Below the pieces are notes generated by a model that was not told where the DNA came from, ran no database searches, and worked only from the letters and a program-made list of their open reading frames with translations. DNA of 64,000 nt, from assembly GCF_035046485.1 (NCBI RefSeq), contig NC_085136.1, positions 321,684,175-321,748,174 of the forward strand, given 5' to 3'. This document shows, in pieces, positions 31,250 to 44,360 of this stretch. The position numbers and the translations under genes are program-made. Positions within the stretch are counted from its first letter, which is position 1. Every line of letters starts with the position of its first letter. This stretch comes from Aedes albopictus (lineage: Eukaryota > Arthropoda > Insecta > Diptera > Culicidae).

Positions 31250-34200
31250 GGCATCCTTCCAGGATTTTGAGAGAAATCCTTCCGGGATTTCGAGGGAAAT
31301 CCATCCGGGATTTCGAGGGAAATTCTTCCGGAATTTCGAGGGAAATCCTTCCAGGATTTCGACGGAAATCCTTCCAGGATTTCGAGGGAAATCCTTCCAG
31401 GATTTCGAGGGAAATCCTTCCAGGATTTCGAGGGAAATCCTTCCAGGATTTCGAGGGAAATCCATCCAGGATTTCGAGGGAAATCCTTCCAGGATTTCGA
31501 GGGAAATCCTTCCAGGATTTCGAGGGAAATCCTTCCAGGATTTCGATGGAAATCCTTCCAGGATTTCAAGGAAAATCCTTCCAGGATTTCGAGGGAAATC
31601 CTTCCAGGATTTCGAGGGAAATCCTTCCAGGATTTCGAGGGAAATCCTTCCAGGATTTCGAGGGAAATCCTTCCAGGATTTCGAGGGAAATCCTTCCAGG
31701 ATTTCGAGGGAAATCCTTCCAGGATTTCGAGGAAAATCTTTCCAGGATTTCGAGGGAAATCCTTCCAGAATTTCGAGGGAAATCCTTCCAGGATTTCGAG
31801 GAAAATCTTTCCAGGATTTCGAGGGAAATCTTTCCAGGATTTCGAGGGAAATCCTTCCAGGATTTCGAGGGAAATCCTTCCAGGATTTCGAGGGAAATCC
31901 TTCCAGGATTTCGAGGGAAATCCTTCCAGGATTTCGAGGGAAATCCTTCCAGGATTTCGAGGGAAATCCTTCCAGGATTTCGAGGGAAATCCTTCCAGGA
32001 TTTCGAGGGAAATCCTTCCAGGATTTCGAGGGAAATCCTTCCAGGATTTCGAGGGAAATCCTTCCAGGATTTCGAGGGAAATCCTTCCAGGATTTCGAGG
32101 GAAATCCTTCCAGGATTTCGAGGGAAATCCTTCCAGGATTTCGAGGGAAATCCTTCCAGGATTTCGAGGGAAATCCTTCCAGGATTTCGAGGGAAATCCT
32201 TCCAGGATTTCGAGGGAAATCCTTCCAGGATTTCGAGGGAAATCCTTCCAGGATTTCGAGGGAAATCCTTCCAGGATTTCGAGGGAAATCCTTCCAGGAT
32301 TTCGAGGGAAATCCTTCCAGGATTTCGAGGGAAATCCTTCCAGGATTTCGAGGGAAATCCTTCCAGGATTTCGAGGGAAATCCTTCCAGGATTTCGAGGG
32401 AAATCCTTCCAGGATTTCGAGGGAAATCCTTCCAGGATTTCGAGGGAAATCCTTCCAGGATTTCGAGGGAAATCCTTCCAGGATTTCGAGGGAAATCCTT
32501 CCAGGATTTCGAGGGAAATCCTTCCAGGATTTCGAGGGAAATCCTTCCAGGATTTCGAGGGAAATCCTTCCAGGATTTCGAGGGAAATCCTTCCAGGATT
32601 TCGAGGGAAATCCTTCCAGGATTTCGAGGGAAATCCTTCCAGGATTTCGAGGGAAATCCTTCCAGGATTTCGAGGGAAATCCTTCCAGGATTTCGAGGGA
32701 AATCCTTCCAGGATTTCGAGGGAAATCCTTCCAGGATTTCGAGGGAAATCCTTCCAGGATTTCGAGGGAAATCCTTCCAGGATTTCGAGGGAAATCCTTC
32801 CAGGATTTCGAGGGAAATCCTTCCAGGATTTCGAGGGAAATCCTTCCAGGATTTCGAGGGAAATCCTTCCAGGATTTCGAGGGAAATCCTTCCAGGATTT
32901 CGAGGGAAATCCTTCCAGGATTTCGAGGGAAATCCTTCCAGGATTTCGAGGGAAATCCTTCCAGGATTTCGAGGGAAATCCTTCCAGGATTTCGAGGGAA
33001 ATCCTTCCAGGATTTCGAGGGAAATCCTTCCAGGATTTCGAGGGAAATCCTTCCAGGATTTCGAGGGAAATCCTTCCAGGATTTCGAGGGAAATCCTTCC
33101 AGGATTTCGAGGGAAATCCTTCCAGGATTTCGAGGGAAATCCTTCCAGGATTTCGAGGGAAATCCTTCCAGGATTTCGAGGGAAATCCTTCCAGGATTTC
33201 GAGGGAAATCCTTCCAGGATTTCGAGGGAAATCCTTCCAGGATTTTGAGGGAAATCCTTCCAGGATTTCGAGGGAAATCCTTCCAGGATTTCGAGGGCAA
33301 TCCTTCCAGGATTTCGAGGGAAATCCTTCCAGGATTTCGAGGGAAATCCTTCCAGGATTTCGAGGGAAATCCTTCCAGGATTTCGAGGGAAATCCTTCCA
33401 GGATTTCGAGGGAAATCCTTCCAGGATTTCGAGGGAAATCCTTCCAGGATTTCGAGGGAAATCCTTCCAGGATTTCGAGGGAAATCCTTCCAGGATTTCG
33501 AGGGAAATCCTTCCAGGATTTCGAGGGAAATCCTTCCAGGATTTCGAGGGAAATCCTTCCAGGATTTCGAGGGAAATCCTTCCAGGATTTCGAGGGAAAT
33601 CCTTCCAGAATTTCGAGGGAAATCCTTCCAGAATTTCGAGGGAAATCCTTCCAGAATTTCGAGGGAAATCCTTCCAGGATTTCGAGGGAAATCCTTCCAG
33701 GATTTCGAGGGAAATCCTTCCAGGATTTCGAGGGAAATCCTTCCAGGATTGCGAGGGAAATCCTTCCAGGATTGCGAGAGAAATCCTTCCAGGATTTCGA
33801 GGGAAATCCTTCCAGGATTTCGAGGGAAATCCTTCCAGGATTTCGAGGGAAATCCTTCCAGGATTTCGAGGGAAATCCTTCCAGGATTTCGAGGGAAATC
33901 CTTCCAGGATTTCGAGGGAAATCCTTCCAGGATTTCGAGGGAAATCCTTCCAGGATTTCGAGGGAAATCCTTCCAGGATTTCCAGGGAAATCCTTCCAGG
34001 ATTTCGAGGGAAATCCTTCCAGGATTTCGAGGGAAATCCTTCCAGGATTTCGAGGGAAATCCTTCCAGGATTTCGAGGGAAATCCTTCCAGGATTTCGAG
34101 GGAAATCCTTCCAGGATTTCGAGGGAAATCCTTCCAGGATTTCGAGGGAAATCCTTCCAGGATTTCGAGGGAAATCCTTCCAGGATTTCGAGGGAAATCC

Positions 34201-35544
34201 TTCCAGGATTTCGAGGGAAATCCTTCCAGGATTTCGAGGGAAATCCTTCCAGGATTTCGAGGGAAATCCTTCCAGGATTTCGAGGGAAATCCTTCCAGGA
34301 TTTCGAGGGAAATCCTTCCAGGATTTCGAGGGAAATCCTTCCAGGATTTCGAGGGAAATCCTTCCAGGATTTCGAGGGAAATCCTTCCAGGATTTCGAGG
34401 GAAATCCTTCCAGGATTTCGAGGGAAATCCTTCCAGGATTTCGAGGGAAATCCTTCCAGGATTTCGAGGGAAATCCTTCCAGGATTTCGAGGGAAATCCT
34501 TCCAGGATTTCGAGGGAAATCCTTCCAGGATTTCGAGGAAAATCCTTCCAGGATTTCGAGGAAAATCCTTCCAGGATTTCGAGGGAAATCCTTCCAGGAT
34601 TTCGAGGGAAATCCTTCCAGGATTTCGAGGGAAATCCTTCCAGGATTTTGAGGGAAATCCTTCCAGGATTTCGAGGGAAATCCTTCCAGGATTTCGAGGG
34701 AAATCCTTCCAGGATTTCGAGGGAAATCCTTCCAGGATTTCGAGGGAAATCCTTCCAGGATTTCGAGGGAAATCCTTCCAGGATTTCGAGGGAAATCCTT
34801 CCAGGATTTCGAGGGAAATCCTTCCAGGATTTCGAGGGAAATCCTTCCAGGATTTCGAGGGAAATCCTTCCAGGATTTCGAGGGAAATCCTTCCAGGATT
34901 TCGAGGGAAATCCTTCCAGGATTTCGAGGGAAATCCTTCCAGGATTTCGAGGGAAATCCTTCCAGGTTTTCGAGGGAAATCCTTCCAGGATTTCGAGGGA
35001 AATCCTTCCAGGATTTCGAGGGAAATCCTTCCAGGATTTCGAGGGAAATCCTTCCAGGATTTCGAGGAAAATCCTTCCAGGATTTCGAGGAAAATCCTTC
35101 CAGGATTTCGAGGGAAATCCTTCCAGGATTTCGAGGGAAATCCTTCCAGGATTTCGAGGGAAATCCTTCCAGGATTTCGAGGGAAATCCTTCCAGGATTT
35201 CGAGGGAAATCCTTCCAGGATTTCGAGGGAAATCCTTCCAGGATTTCGAGGGAAATCCTTCCAGGATTTCGAGGGAAATCATTCCAGGATTTCGAGGGAA
35301 ATCCTTCCAGGATTTCGAGGGAAATCCTTCCAGGATTTCGAGGGAAATCCTTCCAGGATTTCGAGGGAAATCCTTCCAGGATTTCGAGGGAAATCCTTCC
35401 AGGATTTCGAGGGAAATCCTTCCAGGATTTCGAGGGAAATCCTTCCAGGATTTCGAGGGAAATCCTTCCAGGATTTTGAGGGAAATCCTTCCAGGATTTC
35501 GAGGGAAATCCTTCCAGGATTTCGAGGGAAATCCTTCCAGGATT
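31250..35544. repeat. 23-bp tandem array, left segment, about 186 copies
   Basis: Each unit is GGATTTCGAGGGAAATCC followed by a five-base spacer TTCCA. GGATTTC and GAAATCC can pair around GAGG, so every unit is a potential hairpin. Neither strand of the unit contains a stop codon in any frame, so a 1,443-codon frame on one strand and a 1,238-codon frame on the other are by-products. Units at the left edge (31250-31340) are degenerate; inside, most are identical, with scattered point variants (for example GGAATTTCG at 31750 and 33600-33660). Confidence 0.98.
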
Positions 35545-36143
35545 TGTTACAAAAATAAAAGAAATTAATTATTACAAAGTATTAGCATATCACGATACAC
35601 AGAACCTTACAAATGCACAAATTAGGAACATAAAAAATTGACGCAGCACAACACATAACATTAATTTGCCCTGTTATCCAAATGGATAACATCTTCCGAT
35701 CACAGAATGACGGGGTTTCATGTATTGATTTGGGTCCATCAGTCATCCTGTAATTGTATTTTATTTGGCAGTTTGCCTTTTAGTTCACAGCATTTGTTGC
35801 TGTGTGCAGAGCTTGGTTTTGTCTAGGAAAACTAATCCTAATCGGGCATCCCGTTTCAGGGTTCGATACTAGAGCTCAAGAACTTGAAGTCCGTGGCAGG
35901 GAAAGGTTTACATGTCTAGTACTTAAACTCTGCCCGAAATAGCCTGAAAGTTGGCAATCAACAGTGGATTGCATTTCATGTACCTCTATTCAGTCAGAAC
36001 CCTATAATTGTGTATTAAAACTCGGGGAATATTTACAAGGTAAAATAAAACATATAACACAAAGAACGTACGAATATAATATTTATAACACATTTAACAA
36101 TTATTCTGTCTTATAATTGTAACAAATATTTATACCCGTAACA
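35545..36143. mobile_element. 599-bp LTR-like insertion (solo LTR candidate) inside the 23-bp array
   Basis: The block begins TGTTAC and ends GTAACA, and is flanked by GATT on both sides (35541-35544 and 36144-36147). Joining the flanks at GATT restores the 23-bp unit phase exactly. TG...CA ends, a 4-bp duplication, an AT-rich body of LTR size with several AATAAA-like and TATAAAT-like motifs, and no ORF fit a solo LTR of a Gypsy- or BEL-type element. Orientation is not determined. An alternative is a short TIR transposon. Confidence 0.75.
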
Positions 36144-37300
36144 GATTTCGAGGGAAATCCTTCCAGGATTTCGAGGGAAATCCTTCCAGGATTTCGAGGG
36201 AAATCCTTCCAGGATTTCGAGGGAAATCCTTCCAGGATTTCGAGGGAAATCCTTCCAGGATTTCGAGGGAAATCCTTCCAGGATTTCGAGGGAAATCCTT
36301 CCAGGATTTCGAGGGAAATCCTTCCAGGATTTCGAGGGAAATCCTTCCAGGATTTCGAGGGAAATCCTTCCAGGATTTCGAGGGAAATCCTTCCAGGATT
36401 TCGAGGGAAATCCTTCCAGGATTTCGAGGGAAATCCTTCCAGGATTTCGAGGGAAATCCTTCCAGGATTTCGAGGGAAATCCTTCCAGGATTTCGAGGGA
36501 AATCCTTCCAGGATTTCGAGGGAAATCCTTCCAGGATTTCGAGGGAAATCCTTCCAGGATTTCGAGGGAAATCCTTCCAGGATTTCGAGGGAAATCCTTC
36601 CAGGATTTCGAGGGAAATCCTTCCAGGATTTCGAGGGAAATCCTTCCAGGATTTCGAGGGAAATCCTTCCAGGATTTCGAGGGAAATCCTTCCAGGATTT
36701 CGAGGGAAATCCTTCCAGGATTTCGAGGGAAATCCTTCCAGGATTTCGAGGGAAATCCTTCCAGGATTTCGAGGGAAATCCTTCCAGGATTTCGAGGGAA
36801 ATCCTTCCAGGATTTCGAGGGAAATCCTTCCAGGATTTCGAGGGAAATCCTTCCAGGATTTCGAGGGAAATCCTTCCAGGATTTCGAGGGAAATCCTTCC
36901 AGGATTTCGAGGGAAATCCTTCCAGGATTTCGAGGGAAATCCTTCCAGGATTTCGAGGGAAATCCTTCCAGGATTTCGAGGGAAATCCTTCCAGGATTTC
37001 GAGGGAAATCCTTCCAGGATTTCGAGGGAAATCCTTCCAGGATTTCGAGGGAAATCCTTCCAGGATTTCGAGGGAAATCCTTCCAGGATTTCGAGGGAAA
37101 TCCTTCCAGGATTTCGAGGGAAATCCTTCCAGGATTTCGAGGGAAATCCTTCCAGGATTTCGAGGGAAATCCTTCCAGGATTTCGAGGGCAATCCTTCCA
37201 GGATTTCGAGGGCAATCCTTCCAGGATTTCGAGGGAAATCCTTCCAGGATTTCGAGGGCAATCCTTTCAGGATTTCGAGGGAAATTCTTTCAGGATTTCC
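36144..37300. repeat. 23-bp tandem array, right segment, about 50 copies
   Basis: Same unit and phase as the left segment, cut off from it by the 599-bp insertion. The right edge (37185-37295) shows GGGCAATCC and CTTTCAGG variants before unique sequence begins. Minus-strand frames of 361 and 386 codons translate the repeat. Confidence 0.98.
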
Positions 37301-39294
37301 TGACCGGAATCCATTCTGAGCTAGATATAAATCCGGTCTTGCCCATTGTCACCGCTGCTGCAACGCTCGGCCGGCTTGTTTTGCACTTTTCCACAGTTGT
37401 GTTTTGTTTGATTCCATTGCTGGAGTTTTGCTGCGTTTTCTAGTTCGTTCATCTTCAACCGTATCCGAGGAGCAGCAGGGTGCAAGCAGGCATCACATCA
37501 TCATTCTGCTTCTCTTCTTCTGCATGGACGCTTGGTTGGCCCGATTTGCTGCTGCTACTGCTACTTCAGCTTCCACTAGTGAGCAAAATATGTTTGTTTC
37601 TCCATTTTCCGCCTGCTCGGTGCCCAGGTTCAGCTGCTTCTGGGTAAACTTTTCCCCGGAGATCTACTTAACCTGGTTCCTGGGGTAAGTTTTATTATAT
37701 CTAGCTACCATCCTCAACCTGCTGCTCCGGGGCCATCGGTGGCGGGTGCGTTTCTGTCTGTACCCCGGCTCTTCAACCTGGATGTTTGCACTGCTGTTTG
37801 CACACTTTCCTGGAACGAGGTCGATTTCAAGTTGCCGTCGGTCGTTCGTCGGTCGTCGTTTCTACTCTTCGTCGCCGGTCGGTGGTGGCGCAATGTGGTG
37901 GAACTGCAGCAGTGCAAGTTGGTTTTAAATTGGATTGAGCTCCCAAAAAGTTTGAGATATGTTTGGGTGTTTGGATTACCCGTGGAAGCATATTTGCCGA
38001 GCGAAGAAATACAAAGTTGTACTGGTTTGTCGTTTGCTTGGAATGGAATTGAACTTGTTTCGGGATCTTGGAAGAAAATGTTTGCTTAAATCATAGTTGG
38101 GTCATCAAATAAATGAGGGAATGGCCAAGTTTGGACTTGTTGGGTGTTTTTAGCTGTCCTGCATTAAAAGCTGAAATGAAATTATCATTTTGGATTAAAT
38201 AAGCTTCATACACATGGTTAAGCATTCAAAGTTGCTATAATAGTTAAAGGTTAACATATTTACTTCTTCCGAACGCATCATGGTTGGTAACCTGTTGACT
38301 GAATACTGTACTGTATACTGACTGTATATGAATTTTTAAGACTGCATGAACAGCATTGAGCTTAAGTTGATTTTTTGATTTCTCGTTTCATGTTCTTCCT
38401 CTCCAGCCCTAATATCCAAAAGCAAAGCCTCGTAGAGCCATAAGTCTCGCTCATCGAGTAAACGTAAAATGTTTGACTTCCGGTGGCTTCCGACGAGCAT
38501 TCCTGTTCATATCACACGTTTATCCTCGTCGCACAAAATGATCTGTCCTGTCTGCATACAAACGTATCGGCGGAGCACACGATAGGGCCTTCCTTTTCCA
38601 TTTTATTTTTATGAACATGCCTTCACCCGTCGTCGATATAAAAATTTATTATAATCTCAGTAGTAGCCGTCAATGTCGGGTAAATCGGTTCATAGTGGGA
38701 TCAATTCTAGGAAAAAGTTGGCCAAAATGGTAGAAGAGACCAAGATACATGATGTGAGAACAACATTTCTTAGAACAATGGTGGAGGAGTTTTGAGAAGA
38801 GAAATACAATAATTCAATAATCCGCTTCTCACTGAAGTCCCACAGTCAAGCTCATCTTGACTGCGTCCCTGTTGCCATTCAGCGTTACATTTCAACGTAT
38901 GTACGTGTACGGCCGGGTCTTCACCTCGTGATTCTTGTTATAAAATTGGTATCTTCTTTCAATCGATTCGTCCGTCAGTACGACCCCGTCGGCACCGCAC
39001 TAGATTCGCCATTTTTACGCTTTTCTAGGGCTTTACTTTCCATCTACCGTGCTTCTGTTCCACCGACGACGCTTTGGTTGGACCTTGGCGGCACAGTCTA
39101 TAAACGATATTTTTGCAATTTATACTTTATTAGATTTTTTACCTCTTTCTGCTACTGGTACGGTTGCTGCTGCATCTTCTCGTTTTACAGGTTAGAGGAA
39201 AGCGAGGTAGATTGCACGTTCTTAGCAATTATACCATCTATTTTCTATATTTTTTCTTTTTTCCATATAGCTTCTAGCTTTCCTTTTTATTTTT
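37301..39294. other. Unassigned sequence, two kilobases
   Basis: No gene recognised. TATAAATCCGG at about 37326 followed by GC-richer sequence resembles a promoter by chance or design, but no downstream frame has family features; frames of 94 and 116 codons at 37404 and 37739 are unsupported. This and 53115-55748 are the best places to look for untranslated or short exons of a host gene. Confidence 0.35.
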
Positions 39295-42200
39295 CCAGAT
39301 TCTAGTTTCTGGATTCTAGTTCGTAGATTCGATATTGTGGCTACTGACTTCCGACTTCGAGCTTCCAACTTATCGCTACTAGCATCTTGCTTCTGGCTTT
39401 TCTTTTGGGCTATGGGTTCTGACTTCTGCTTTCTGGCTTCCGGGTTCTAGCTTCTGGATTCTAACTTCTCGCTTTTAACTTGTAGCTTCAAGTTGCTTGT
39501 TTCTGGCTTCTAGTTTCTAGTTTCAGGATACTTACTTCTAGTTCCAAGATACGAGATTTTGGCTTCTGGGTTTTGCCGTCTTTTTTCTGGCTTCTGACTT
39601 CTGGTTTCTAGCTTCTAGTTTCTAGCTTCCAGTTTCTAACTTCTAGTTTCTAGCTTCTGATAACTAGCTTTTGGTTTTTGCCTTCTTTCTTCTGGCTTCA
39701 CACTTATAGTTTTCAGCTTCTGATTTCTAGTTTCTGGCTTTTGGCTTCTATTCTGGGTTATGGGTTCTGGCTTCTGATTTCTGGCTTTGCGCCTCTAGCT
39801 TCTACCTTTTGGCTTATAGCTTCTGGCTGCTAGTTTCTAGTTTCTGCCTTCTAGCTCCTGGCTTCTAACTATTAGCTTCTAGTTCCAGGTTTCTAGCTTT
39901 TTGTTCCTAGATTCGATATTCTGGCTTCTGGATTCTGGTTTCTTACTTCTGGTTTCTGCCTTTTGGCTTGTGATTTCACACTTCTAGTGTCTAGCTTCTG
40001 GCTACTAGCTTCCAGCTTCCAACTTCTACCTTCTAGCAGCTGGTTAAATACTACTGGCTTCTAGCTCATCGCTACTGGCATCTAGCATCTGGCTTCTCTT
40101 CTGGATTATGGGATCTGGCTACGAGCTTCTAGCTTCTGGTTTCTGGCATCAAGCTTCCGGCTTCTTGCTTCTAGCATCTAGTTTCAGCCTTCTAATTTCT
40201 AGTTCTTAGATACGATATCCTAGCTTCCACTTTCTGACTTCCTATTTCTGGCTTCTGGCTTATCGTTACTGGCATCTAGCTTCTGGTTTCTCTTCTGGGT
40301 TACGGGTGCGGGGTTCTGATTCCTGGCTTCAAACTGCTAGTTTCTACCTTCTAACTTCCGACTTCTAGCTTCATGTTTCTAGCTTTTGGCTCCTTACTTC
40401 TGGCTTCTAGCTTTTTTCTTATAACTTCTAGCTTCTAGTTCCTAGATTGGATATTCTGGCTTCTGGCTTCTGGATTCTGACTTCTGGCTTTTACCTTCAG
40501 GCTTCTAGTTTCTGGCTTCTAGCTTCTGGCTTCTAATTTCTAGTTGCTGGAATCTGGCCTCTAGTTTCTAGTTTCAGGATACTAGCTTCTAGTTCCAAGA
40601 TACGAGATTCTGGCTTGTGGTTTTTGCTGTCTTTCTTCTGGCTTCTGACTTCTGGTTTGAAGCTTCTGATTTCTAGCTTCTGGTTTTTGCCTTCTTTCTT
40701 CTGGCTTTCAATTTATAGTTTCCAGCTTCTGGTTTCTAGTTTCTGGCGTCAGGCTTCTATTCTGGGTTATGGGTTCTGGCTTCTGATTTCTTGCTTTACG
40801 CCTCTAGCTTCAAACTGTTGGGTTCTAACTTCTGGCTTCTAGCTTTTAGTTTCTACCTTCTAGCTTTTGGCTTCTAACTATAAGCTTCTAGTTCCAGGTT
40901 TCTAGCTTTTTTGTTCCTTGATTCGATATTCTGGCTTCTGGATTCTGGTTTCTTACTTCTGGTTTCTGCCTTCTGTCTTGTGACTTCACACTTCTAGTAT
41001 CCAGCTTCTGGCTTCTGGCTACTAGCCTCCGGCTTCCAACTTCTACCTTCTAGTAGCTGGTTTAATACTACTGGATTCTAGCTCATTGCTACTGGCATCT
41101 AGCATCTGGCTTCTCTTCTGGATTATGGGATCTGGTTTCGAGCTTCTAGCTTCTAGTTTTTGGCTTCTTACTTCTCTCTTATAGCTTCTGGTTTCCGGCT
41201 TCAAGCTTCTGGCTTCTTACTTCTGGCATCTAGTTTCAGGCTTCTAATTTCTAGTTCTTAGATACGATATCCTGGCTTCTACTTTCTGACTTCCTGTTTC
41301 TGGCTTCTGGCTTCAGACTTATCGCTACTGGCATCAAGCTTCTGGTTACTCTACTGGGTTACGGGTTCTGGGTTCTGATTTCTGGCTTCGAGCTGCTAGT
41401 TTCTACCTTCTTACTTCCAACTTCTAGCTTCAAGTTTCTAGCTTTGGGCTTCTTACTTCTGGTTTCTGGCGTCTAGCTTTTTCTTCTAACTTCTAGCTTC
41501 AAGTCTCAGGCTTCTAGTTCCTAGATTGGATATTCTGGCTTCTGGATTCTGACTTCTAGCTTTTACCTTCTGACTTCTAGCTTTTGAATTCTAAATTCCG
41601 GCTTCTAGCTTCTGGCTTCTAGCTTCTGGCTTCTATATTCTGATTTCCAGCTTCTGGCTTCTAGCTTCCAGCTTCTATATTCTGGTTTCTATATTCTAGT
41701 CCTAGTCTAGTCTTCTAGTTTCTGCCTTCTAGCTTCTGATTTCTAGCTTCTGGCTTTTATATTCTGGTTTCTAGCTTCTAGCTTCTGGCTTCTAGCTTCT
41801 GGCTTCTAGCTTCTGGTTTCTAGCTTCTGGCTTCTAGCTTCTGGCTTCTAGCTAAGGGCATCTGACTTCTGGTTGCACTTCTGGGTTACGGTTCTGGTTT
41901 CTGATTTCTGGTTTGTGATTTCTGGCTTCGAGCTCCTAGTTTCAAGCTTCTGGATTCTGACTACTGACTTCTAGCTTTTACCTTCTGGCTTCTAGCTTTT
42001 GGCTTCTAAATTCTGGCCTCTAGATTCCGGCTTCTAGCTTCTGGCTTCTAGCTTCTGGCTTCTAGCTTCTGGCTTCTAGCTTCTAGCTTCTATATTCTGG
42101 TTTCTAGCTTCTGGTTTCTAGCTTCCAGCTTCTATATTCTGGTTTCTATATTCTAGTTCCTAGATTGGATATTCTGGCTTCTGGCTTCTGGATTCTGACT

Positions 42201-44040
42201 TCTGACTTCTGGCTATTACTTTCTGGCTTCTAGCTTTTGGCTTCTTACTTCTGGCTTTTGGCTTCTAGCTTCTGGCTTCTAGAATCTGGCTTCTAGCTTC
42301 TGGCTTCTAGCTTCTGGCTTCTAGCTTCTGGCTTCTAGCTTCTGGCTTCTAGCTTCTGGCTTCTAGCTTCTGGCTTCTAGCTTCTGACTTCTAGCTTCTG
42401 GCTTTTATATTCTGGTTTCTAGCTTCTGGCTTCTAGCTTCTGGCTTCTAGCTCTGGCTTCTAGCTTCTGGTTTCTAGATTCTGGCTCCTAACTTCTGGTT
42501 TCTGGCTTCGAGCTTCTTGCTTCTAACTTCTTGCTTTAAATTTCAGGCATCTGACTTCTAGGTCCTAAATTCGATGTTCTGGCTTCTGGTTAATGGCCTC
42601 TAGCTTCCGGTTTCTAGCTCATCGCATCGGGCCTTCTGGTTTCTCATCTGGGTTACGGATTCTGGCTTCTGGTTTCTGGCTTCGCGCTTCTTAATTCTAC
42701 CTTCACCTTCCGGCTTCTAGTGTCTAGCTTCAAGTTTCTAGCTTCTGGTTTCTAACTTCTGGTTTCTAACTTCTGGTTTCCGGCTTCTAGCTGTTGGCTT
42801 CTGACCTCAAGCATTAATTTTCAGGCTTCTGGTCTCTAGTTACTAGAGATTCACTATTCTGGCTTCTGGTTAATGGCCTCTAGCTTCTGGTATCTGATAT
42901 CGAACTGCTTACTTCTGGCTTGCTTTTAGCTTCTACCTTCTGACTTTTGATTTCCAGCTTCTGTTTCTAGTTTCTGGCTGTAGGAATCTGGTTTCTGGCT
43001 TTTAGCTTCTTCCTTTTCACTTGGGTTCTGGATTCTGACTTCTAGCTTCTGGCGTATGGCTTCTGGCTTATGGCATCTTGCATCTTGATTCTGGCTTCTT
43101 GCTGCCAGTTTTGGCTTCAAACTTCTGGCTGTTAGATTTTGGTTTTTGGCTTGTATCCTAAAGTTTCTGTTCTGGCTTCTTGCTTATGGTTTTTGTCATC
43201 TAGCCACTGGCGTCTACCTTGAGGCTTTTCTTTTTGGTTCTGGCTTTTGATTGCTGGCTCCTAGCTGCTGACTTCTGGTTTCTAACATCTATCTTCTGGT
43301 TCTAACTATAAGCTTCTGGCTTCTAGCTTCTGGTTTTGGTTTCTAGCTTCTTGATACTGGAATCTGGTTTCTGGCATTTAGCTTAAAATTGCTGGCTTAG
43401 GTCTTCTAGCTTATGGCTATTGGCATCTAGCTTCTGGCTTTTTTTTTTGGTTCTGGTTTCTGATTTTTGGCTTCTAGTTTCTGGTTCCTTGCTTCTGGAT
43501 CCAGCTCCTAGTTTTTGGCTTCTGACTTCTGACTTCCAGCTTCTAGCTGCTGGCTTTTTTCTTCTGGCTTACAACTGAAAGCTTCTAGTTTCTGAATTCT
43601 AGCTTCCAGTTTCTGGCTTATGGCTTCTAGTGTGAGGCTTCTGCCTTGCAGTTTCTGCCTTCTTGATTCAAGCTTCCAGATTCTGGCTTCTAGGTTCCTG
43701 CTTCTGGTTTCTACCTTCCAGGTTCTGGTTTCTAGCTTCTGGCTTCAGGCTTTTGGCTTATGGTTTCAGGCTTCTGGAATCTTGCTTCTGGATGTAAAGC
43801 TTCTACGTACAATAAACTGACTTATGACTTCTAGCTTATCGTGTCTGGCTTCTAGAACCTGCTTTCTGGATTTGGCACCTGACCTCTGAGTTCCAACTTT
43901 CGGCTAAAAGCTTCTGGCTTATGATCGCTGGCTTATGGTTTCTTGTCTTATGATTTCTAGGTTCTAAAACCTGGTTTCTGGTTTCTGCTTAGGCTTCTGT
44001 TCCTAGCTTCTGCTTTCTAGCTTCTGGCTAGGTTAATCAC
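39295..44040 (+). repeat. Pyrimidine-rich CTTCTGG/CTTCTAG array, 4.7 kb
   Basis: Seven-base words CTTCTGG, CTTCTAG, TTTCTGG and TTTCTAG alternate throughout. The most regular part is 41640-42460, where CTTCTGG and CTTCTAG alternate as a 14-bp unit. A larger segment is duplicated: 39.53-40.33 kb and 40.58-41.39 kb share landmarks (GTTCCAAGATACGAGATT, ATTCGATATTCTGGCTTC, CTGGATTATGGGATCTGG) at an offset of 1,009-1,052 bp. No coding content. Confidence 0.95.
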
Positions 44041-44049
44041 TTTTCTTGT

Positions 44050-44320
44050 TCTCTTTGGTATGACGTCCTCACTGAGACAAACCTAGCGCGGTTCACTGTG
44101 ACAGAACCTGGTTCTCAGCTTAGTTTTCTAAGTGAACTTACACAACTATTAACTGAGAACTACCAATGCGCATGTGCATTTCGTGTAACAAGCACCAAGA
44201 TCAAGGAATCCTTAACGAAAAGTTCCTGGACCGACCGGGAATCGAATCCGTCACCCTCAGCGTGGTGTTGCCCAATACCCACGTCTTCACAGCTGTGGCT
44301 GTAGGGGCCCTGTTGGCTCA
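44050..44320 (-). mobile_element. tRNA-related SINE, Feilai-like
   Basis: On the minus strand, a B box GGATTCGATTCCC (44237-44249) is preceded by an A-box-like region with CAGCTGTGAAGACGTGGG. After the B box come GGTCGGTCCAGGAACTTTTC, ACACGAAATGCACATGCGC and AACTAAGCTGAGAACCAGG, then GTGAGGACGTCATACC, the Feilai-like body order. It interrupts the CTTCTGG array, which resumes at about 44327-44360. Confidence 0.82.
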
Positions 44321-44360
44321 TGAGTTCTGAATACTGGCTTCTGGTTTCTAGCTTTTGGAA

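Noticed and set aside
31237..35568. 1,443-residue and 1,238-residue reading frames on opposite strands
   Set aside because: They are the translation of a 23-bp tandem repeat without stops on either strand, with no conserved start context, signal or non-repeat domain.
31260..37290. Centromere-type satellite with a CENP-B-like box
   Set aside because: TTTCGAGGGAAA shares only a few positions with the box and lacks its CGGG end; array size alone is not evidence.
37320..38089. TATA-like box and downstream frames as a host promoter and gene
   Set aside because: A single TATAAAT match is weak evidence, and the frames that follow have no recognisable domain.
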